This document shows, piece by piece, positions 57,785 to 64,000 of a DNA stretch of 64,000 nucleotides. Source of the stretch: Eucommia ulmoides (Eukaryota > Streptophyta > Magnoliopsida > Garryales > Eucommiaceae); NCBI GenBank assembly GCA_016647705.1, contig CM028329.1, forward strand, positions 54,453,231 to 54,517,230, in the 5' to 3' direction. Position numbers and translations under genes: made by a program. Within the stretch, counting starts at the first letter, position 1, and each line of letters starts with the position of its first letter. The notes under the pieces were generated by a model. The model saw only the letters and a program-made list of their open reading frames with translations, did no database searches and had not been told where the DNA came from.

Positions 57785-58194
57785 TTCTGCTATTCATATC
57801 AGAAATAGGGCCAGTATGTTACTGAGGAGGATTGAACATCTGCTTCCAACTCCTAATCACAGTCGGAATCCTTTGCATGAACATAGTCAACTACGTGACC
57901 TCAAATATCCACCCCTACGGTTGGTGAATCTCTATCGGCAGTGCCACCATCCCGGCCTTATTCCTCGGCCTTGGCTCCCTCTTCGTCGAAGAGACCCTTA
58001 CCAGCTTCATTGAGCACGGCCACAAGATAAAAGGTCTCCAGATTCTCAAGAAGATCTGTGGGGTTGATAACGTGGACACCGATTTCAATGAGATATTGCA
58101 TGCAACTGAGGTGGCCAACAAAATTAATCACCCCTTCAGGAATTTGATGAAGAGATCGAGTCTCCCTCAACTGGTCTGCAGTGCGATTCTTCAG
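57785..58194 (+). pseudogene. Sugar transport protein copy D, second exon
   Basis: The plus-strand translation reads LFISEIGPV, then NICFQLLITVGILCMNIVNY, NIHPYGW, then FLGLGSLFVEETLTSFIEHG and LQILKKICGVDNVDTDF, ending SAILQ before a GT donor (58195). This is the middle of a 12-helix hexose/H+ symporter. In-frame TGA stops occur in place of Arg after VCY and after PYGW. The expected upstream exon is absent: a TRIM-like direct repeat ends at the exon edge. Confidence 0.92.
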
Positions 58195-58569
58195 GTATTT
58201 TTTAATTTTTAATTTTTAATTTTCAATTATTTTGTTTTGGAATTAGTTTTTCCTTGACTTTTTCTTTAATAATGTAAGTAGTATTAAGTTTTGTTTTTTT
58301 TTTTTTTAAGAAAAAAATAAATAAAAATAGTTGGTTTTTAAATTGTGAAATTTATTATATTTTTCTTCTAAAGAATTCACTTATAATTATTATAATTTTT
58401 TTATATAATAAATTTATTTGAGACTCTATTTTTAAATGTTCTAAAATAAGTTAAAAATATTTTAAATAATTAGTTTCTTTACTTGATTTTCCATGAAGAT
58501 ATTAATAATGTACATCCGATTTTGTTTTTCCATTGTATATGGATTTAACGTGTTTTAATTTATGTGCAG

Positions 58570-58801
58570 GTTATCCAGCAATTCACTGTAATAAACATGA
58601 TCATGTTCTATGGGCCAGTGCATTTCCATACAATGGGGCTCGGGAGCGATACCACACTTATGTTGGCTATGGTGACCGGTACCGTCAATACGCTGGCGAC
58701 TTTGCCGTATTTTTCATTGATAAAGTGGGGAGGAAGACTCTGCTTATTGAAGCCACCTGCCAAATGCTCATTGCCCAGATTTTCCTTTGCCTCCTAAATT
58801 G
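58570..58801 (+). pseudogene. Sugar transport protein copy D, third exon
   Basis: After an intron (58195-58569) with a proper TGTGCAG acceptor, the exon encodes VIQQFTVINMIMFYGPV and the following helix. A frameshift near 58710 separates LATL from the continuation [15 protein letters not shown]. The frame ends at a shared TGA after CLLN. The last exon does not follow; instead the sequence joins inverted transporter material (58945 on). Confidence 0.9.
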
Positions 58802-58993
58802 AGCTTTTTTAATTATGGTTATTACAACCTTATTTAAACAATAATAAATTAAACTCTGAGATTATACCATTTAAAGGATTTTGTCCAAAAGGCATTTGGC
58901 TAGTGGGCCGCATTGAGGGGATTACACCATGGGGTCGAGGGTGATTAACCCTTGTTTAAATGAGGTTACAGTAACCATAATTAGAAAAGCTCA

Positions 58994-59226
58994 ATTTAGG
59001 AGATAAAAGAAAACCTGGGCAACGAGCATTTGGTCGCCGACTTCAATAAGTGGAATTTTCCTCCCACTTTATCAACAAAAAACATGGCAACCAACGTTGC
59101 CGTCTTATTGACGAAGTCAGTGACCACCGCGGACATCAGCGCAACGTCACTTCCAAGCCCTATCGTATGAAAGAGCATCGATGCTTAGAACATGATTATG
59201 TTTATTCCCGTGAACTATTAGAAAAT
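58994..59226 (-). pseudogene. Sugar transport protein copy C, internal exon fragment
   Basis: The minus-strand sequence encodes FTGINIIMF, a TAA stop in place of the Tyr, then LFHTIGLGSDVALMS and VAMFFVDKVGG. A one-base loss in the GGGGAGG run after DKVG then shifts the frame. It has an acceptor-like CTGCAG at 59227-59232. It lies tail-to-tail with copy D. No neighbouring exon of the same copy is seen. Confidence 0.88.
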
Positions 59227-60330
59227 CTGCAGACAAATAATTTCACTTTAAATGTTTGATGTAAGCCTTATAGTTAATCTTGTAATACTACATTTAAGAC
59301 TTGTACCTGTAAAACAACTTCAAGTACGAATAAAATATATTCTTGATATTATTCTTATAATTGTATCATTATCATTGTAGACCTTCGATGTTGCTTAGAA
59401 TATCCGATTATTTAATATGACGAAATAGGAATAGACTACAGACGTTTGGTAACTCGATATTCTAATTTAGGCTACCTTGATCCGATGTTCTCTCTTTGAG
59501 AGTGGTGAGTTTTAATGCATTAGTACGAGATACTAAAACATCTGCAACGAGACTTACTAAAAGTAGTGAGAGACCGAACGTGATCATTCTTGATATCCTA
59601 TGTAGTAATTTTGCTCACGTCAAAATAAAATATCTGAGGTGTGATTGTATTCTTGACATTTGAACTTGAGGTGTTGTATTTTATATATATGGGTTTCTAT
59701 ACTTTGATAATACTAAGTGTTGTTCTCTAGTCACAAGTCTTCAAATATATTAATTGAGTATAGTGGGATATACATATGAATATATGAGTATGCAAGAAAT
59801 GATCTATGACTCTTAGCAAAAGGAGACGTGACCCATGTGATCGCTTTAGTATAATTCACTCAAACATCTGGTCAAAGTAGCATGATAATTGAGAAGAGAT
59901 TTCAATCAAGTATTACAAGGAATTATGTTATTAGTAAAACATACATATAATTGGACTAGGGATTTCTTACTTAATCATATCCTCTTGGTTCTTTCGGGTA
60001 CACAGACTGAGAGATCATGGAATACACATATCACACCTGAGGGGGTTCTCTTGGTTAAAAAAATTATATAAATTTTCTTTCATTTTTCCTCACTTAACTT
60101 AGATTAATTATACTCAAATGGATATTATGTAACATTTTAATTAGATATATTGAGGTGCCTAACACTTTTCCCGAACATAATTGAACCCTCAGAACCATTT
60201 TGAACTTTTGATTGTGTCCGACCCAGTTTACTTGCACCTTGTCTAATCACCTTATCAAGTGATTTTAAGGGCACACTCCTACACATATCGGTCTGATGCA
60301 TTTAGGATTTTACTTTTGGAGTGCTCCCTA
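59227..60330. other. Old repeat sequence between transporter copies
   Basis: 59227-59700 is the duplicate of 19872-20360. From 59700 to 60070 the sequence resembles retrotransposon LTR material (AGACTGAGAGATCATGG and similar), but no ends are found. A GAGGTGCCTAACACTTTTCCC phrase near 60152 also looks retroelement-like. No gene is supported. Confidence 0.45.
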
Positions 60331-60356
60331 GTTGACCGAAAAAAATACCTCCTTTT

Positions 60357-61103
60357 ATCATCCAAACTAACCTTCTTGAGTATTATAATATGAAATAATT
60401 ATGTATCTAAAGTGTCTATGTATTCTGTATGCCATGCAGATATATTTTTACTATTATGGATTAATGAAATGAATATACATTTTTATTTTCTTTTTAAGAA
60501 TTTTTTTTTTTGTCAAATTTATTTTTATTTTCTCATGACTCTTTTTTCTCTCTAAGTTATCTCACATTGAGTTTGTCCCTATATATTTATTTTTATCTCC
60601 CACAAAATGACATTTTCTCTAAAAGTTTCCTCTCCAAGTGAAGAAAAACTTTTATTAATAATTTTTATAGTTTTCCTCTAATTAGAAGAAAAACAATTTT
60701 TTTGAGAAAAAATTATAAACCAAATAATTTATCCATAAGTAAATGACATTAAAATAAAAGACCAGAAATAAAATATATCATCCAACAAAAAAATAAAAAG
60801 TAAAAAAATCGATAAACAATATCCACCAAAATCCAATTAATAAAAACTCTTGACATTTAAATTCTTGCAACAAACGGTTCATCCATGATAATGAGCCACA
60901 GTTTCTAGACGAAATTTTGAATGAAAGGTTTGGAAAGTAGGGGTGGCTTCCTATGCTCTTTGTTCCACCCAATAGTAGACAACCTAGATGTACGTGATAA
61001 ACGATCTAGACTTGCTGGTTCTAACTCGCACTCTAAGAGCTTTCTTTTCTTTTCTTTTTTTAAAATGAAAATGAAAAAAAAAATCAAAATATTGAAGGAA
61101 AAA
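60357..61103 (-). repeat. 3' flank of transporter copy B, duplicated at 17640 and 63740
   Basis: This matches 17650-18576 almost to the last exon, and its distal part matches 63740-64000. It lies directly after the copy B stop codon in minus sense, as in copy A. Confidence 0.85.
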
Positions 61104-61550
61104 CTACAAAACTTGATGGTTTTTTATGTCTCTTCCCTCAACATCAACTTCATTCGCATCAAAATAAATTTTCTAGAACCAATGCTTCTTCCATACCCTG
61201 GCGTCCATCTCATCGATCGGAATACCCTTAGTCTTTGGTAGCAAAAACATGGAGAAAGTGCCCATGATCACCATCCAGGTGGAGAAGAAGAAGAAAGTGA
61301 CAGAGAGCATGGTACAAAGCATGCTAAGAAAAGCCTGGGCGATGATGAATGTAAAGATCATGTTCGTGCTGACGGCGGTGAAGAACCCGGCGGTATGCGT
61401 CTGGAGAGGGAAGATTTCGCTAGGGATAAGCCAACCGAGCGGGCCCCACAACCAAGCAAAATCGGCCACGAAGATGCAGATCATGACGAGGACGCCATAG
61501 GCATAAGGTTAGGGAATGACATTGCTGGATTTCAAGTGAACCACCGAATT
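61104..61550 (-). pseudogene. Sugar transport protein copy B, last exon
   Basis: The minus-strand translation includes YAYGVLVMICIFVADFAWLW, GPLGWLIPSEIFPLQTHTAG and a helix pair, then FLLPKTKGIPIDEMDARVWK. The family motif PETKG has become PKTKG. There are TAA in place of Gln before PYAYG and TAG in place of Trp after KKHWF, followed by a readable tail to HQVL. The exon is therefore disabled. Confidence 0.92.
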
Positions 61551-61910
61551 CCACTAGTAATTAACTATTTAAACACACAAGAAAATAAATGTATTTTGTC
61601 ATTTATTTTTCTAATGATTTAGAAATATTATTTAAATACTTTTGAAAAATATTACTAATTTATTGTTATTTCAAATTGAAAGTAATTATTTTGCAAGAAA
61701 TAATTTTTATAATTTTTATAATTTTACTATCTTGATTATATTCTTATAACAAAAAATGTCTGGATTAAAACATTTTTGTTCAAAGAAAAAAGTGATATTT
61801 TACTTTTAAATCAGACTAATTAAAGGGAGAAAAATCTATTTTATCTTAGAGTTTAATTAATTATTGTTTAAATGAGGTTGTAATAACCATAATTAAAAAA
61901 TCTCAATTTA

Positions 61911-62140
61911 GGAGGCAAAGGAAAACCTGGGCAACGAGCATTTGGCAGGCGACTTCAATAAGTAGAGTCTTCCTCCCCACTTTATCCACAAAAAAATATG
62001 GCAACCAAAGTCGCCAGAGTATTGACGGAACTGGTGACCACTGTCGACATAAGTGCGGCGTCGCTCCCGAGCCCCATCGTCTGGAAGAGCACCGGCGCAT
62101 AAAACATGATCACGTTTATTCCGGTGAATTGCTGGAAAAC
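61911..62140 (-). pseudogene. Sugar transport protein copy B, third exon
   Basis: The exon starts after an ATGTGCAG acceptor and encodes [20 protein letters not shown], then [15 protein letters not shown] and LATLVAIFF. There an extra T in a run (near 61992-61998) shifts the frame; the downstream frame reads [20 protein letters not shown]. This is the best preserved copy of this exon in the window. Confidence 0.92.
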
Positions 62141-62598
62141 CTGCACATAAATTAAAACACGTTAAATCCATATACAATGAAAAAAATAAAATGTACTAAA
62201 ATAATTGTCCTATTCAATTTTTTAATAGTGATTAAGTATAGTTTAATTTATTATAATATCTTCATCGAAAATCAAATAAAGAAACTGATAAAAGAGACTA
62301 ATTATTTAAAATATTTTTAACTTATTTTAGAACATTTAAAAAGAGAATCTCTAATAAATTTATTAAAAATATAATATATTATACTTGTTACTACTTATTA
62401 TAAAAAAAATTATAATAATTATAAGTGAATTGTTTAAAAGAAAAATATAATAAATTTCACAATTAAAAAACCAAGATTTTTTTTTTTTTATTTTTTAAAA
62501 AAAAAAAAAAACTTAATACTACTTACATTATTAAAGAAAAAGTCAATGAAAAACTAATTCCAAAACAAAATAATTCAAAATTAAAAATTAAAAAAGAC

Positions 62599-62940
62599 CT
62601 GAAGAATCGCACTGCAAACTACTTGAGGGTGACTCGATCTCTTCATCAAACTCCTGAAGGGGTGATTAATCTTGTTGGCCACCTCAGTTGCATGCAATAT
62701 CTCATTGAACTTGGTGTCCACGTTATGAACTCCACGGATCTTCTTGAGGATCTGGAGACCTTTTTCCTTGTGACCGCGCTCAATGAGGCTGGTGGGGGTC
62801 TTGTGGATGAGGAGGGAACCAAGGCCAAGGAATATGGCCGGGATGGCGGCACCGCTGAGGGAGATCCTCCAATTGTAGGGGTGGATATTTGAGGTCACAT
62901 AGTTGACTATGTTCGTGCAAAGGATTCTGACTGTGATTTT
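62599..62940 (-). pseudogene. Sugar transport protein copy B, second exon, 5'-truncated
   Basis: The minus-strand reading frame is open through TVRILCTNIVNYVTSNIHPY, NWRISLSGAAIPAIFLGLGS and ERGHKEKGLQILKKIRGV to SAILQ, ending at CAG/GTC. Compared with copy D, about the first 25-30 codons (LFISEIGPV...) are missing. They are replaced at 62941 by a TTAATTTGTTAAAA-containing sequence also found at 57494-57590. Confidence 0.9.
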
Positions 62941-63441
62941 AATTTGTTAAAAAAGAGTCCAACATATATATAAGGATATAAAAATTATAAACATATAACT
63001 ATAACTAGTTGGTTACTTCGAAAAAAAAAAAACTAATTTTAAATTTCGTTTTATACTTGAATTTTAAATATTTTCTGGATTTTATTTGTTCATTTTATGT
63101 TATAGTTAGACTTTTAATTATAAGTTAATTTATTATTTAATATCATATTTTGATAATATAATTTTGATATTATAAAATTATGAGATTCAAAATTAAATAT
63201 TAAAATTGATCCAAGTAAAATAAAACTCTTATCTAGTTGAATGCAATTGAAATTTATTCGAAAGATATTAAATGAAATACTTGGTATTTATCTAGTTGAT
63301 TATATTTGAAATTTGTTTAAAACATATTTAATGAATACTCGATATTTATTACAAAATTGAAATTCAAAATTATACAAACTAAATCTATGGTTAAGATTTT
63401 GTTCATAATTATTTGATGGAAACCCCCCCTTTTTTTTTTTA
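62941..63441 (-). other. Intron 1 region of copy B, rearranged
   Basis: About 500 bp of AT-rich intron-like sequence. Its end next to exon 2 matches 57494-57590 but in the opposite orientation relative to the gene sense there, pointing to an inversion or element insertion between duplicates. Confidence 0.55.
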
Positions 63442-63664
63442 CCTGGTTACTGAATCTGACTCTGGCGCCGAGACAAAGCCTTCCCACGATGAGCATGGGA
63501 AGGTTCATCGCCGCGGTATTGCAAATGACACCGATGAAGAAAAAGAGGGAGGCCAACTGCATGGTGGATTTTCGGCCTAATCTCCGACGAGTCTTGGAGG
63601 CTATGAAACAACAGACAATGGCAGCCAAGTACAATGAAGACATAAAAAGCTGGAGACTGTGGTG
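63442..63664 (-). pseudogene. Sugar transport protein copy B, first-exon remnant
   Basis: The minus-strand translation reads HSLQLFMSSLYLAAIVCCFI, ASKTRRRLGRKSTMQLASLF, then NLPMLIVGRLCLGARVRFSN. It covers helix 2, the [R/K]xGR[R/K] loop and helix 3 of the sugar porter fold. A plausible GT donor follows at 63441. The N-terminal part (about 90 residues in family members) is lost at 63665, where the sequence switches to a GTGCATTTAGGATTTTAC block also present at 60300. Confidence 0.9.
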
Positions 63665-63739
63665 CATTTAGGATTTTACTTTTGGAGTGCTCCCTAGGAT
63701 GATCAAATCCTAATTGACAAAAAAAAAGATATAACATTT

Positions 63740-64000
63740 TACCATCCAAACTAACCTTCTTGGGTATTATAATATGAAATAATTATGCACCTAAAATGTC
63801 TATGTATTCTGTATGCCATGCAGATATATTTTTACTATTACTACTATTATTATTTTTACGGTTAAAGGGTTTTATTTATTTATTTATTTATTTATTCCTC
63901 CATTATCTTTTGGATTGAAATATGGATTAATGAAATGAATATACATTTTTATTTTATTTTTTAGAATTAATTTCATTTTATTTTTGTCAAATTTAAAAAA
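63740..64000 (-). repeat. Third copy of the transporter 3' flank, cut by the window end
   Basis: Matches the distal parts of 60357-60520 and 17650-17880, including ATTATAATATGAAATAATTA and GCAGATATATTTTTACTATTA. By analogy, a minus-strand transporter last exon should lie a few hundred bases beyond the window end. Confidence 0.75.

Noticed and set aside
61104..63664. A functional minus-strand sugar transporter gene (copy B)
   Set aside because: The exons are in order, but the N-terminus is missing, exon 2 is 5'-truncated, exon 3 has a frameshift, and the last exon has two in-frame stops.
1..64000. tRNA, rRNA or integrated viral genes
   Set aside because: I looked for tRNA-like box motifs, rRNA-like conserved blocks and reverse-transcriptase or coat-protein motifs, and saw none that I can support by eye. 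A covariance-model and translated search would settle this.

Overview
This window looks like AT-rich nuclear DNA from a flowering plant, probably a eudicot. The evidence is short AT-rich introns with GT/AG borders, broken sugar-transporter genes of the plant STP/hexose-carrier type, and a set of plant transposable elements: a Sirevirus-like copia element, gypsy-type LTRs, CACTA, Mutator-like and Tourist-like elements, and TRIMs. I see no intact protein-coding gene, no tRNA or rRNA gene, and no bacterial or viral gene. Most open frames are short and chance-like. The window is best read as a stack of nested mobile elements, an old large inverted duplication, and a graveyard of sugar-transporter pseudogenes.

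Layout. 1-6.5 kb: a Tourist-like MITE (1846-4236) split by a gypsy-like LTR (2270-3937), then AT-rich DNA. 6.5-17.7 kb: left arm of an inverted duplication. It holds a complete CACTA element (6921-10230, TSD AGG), a worn gypsy-type LTR (about 11270-12486) and a Mutator-like element (16456-17419). 17.6-20.4 kb: sugar-transporter pseudogene copy A with its conserved 3' flank. 20.7-21.4 kb: tandem repeats. 21600-28614: a non-autonomous Sirevirus-like LTR retrotransposon with an exact GTGTG target duplication, a gag remnant, and a Tourist-like MITE nested in its 3' LTR. 28.6-32.9 kb: two related MITEs, a palindromic minisatellite and a poly-C tract.

32.9-50.15 kb is the right arm of the inverted duplication. 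It is swollen by nested insertions: a Mutator-like element (33181-47314) contains a TRIM (33713-46881), which contains a 12.8 kb LTR retrotransposon (34060-46867). That element in turn holds a second Mutator-like element (35158-37830) and a gypsy-type LTR (39211-42128). Target-site duplications can be read at every level. 50.15-56.9 kb: two CACTA-type ends, gene-like but unrecognised sequence, and a reverse-strand gypsy-like LTR (52746-56548) split by another gypsy-type LTR (53818-56216).

56.9-64 kb: a TRIM-like direct-repeat element and three more sugar-transporter pseudogene copies. D is on the plus strand; C and B are on the minus strand. A third copy of the transporter 3' flank at 63740-64000 predicts another minus-strand copy just beyond the window. 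All four copies inside the window carry stops, frameshifts or truncations.

No new protein-based system is visible. The most notable structure is architectural: the inverted duplication, whose two arms serve as empty-site controls for each other, and the multi-level nest whose insertion order can be read from target duplications.
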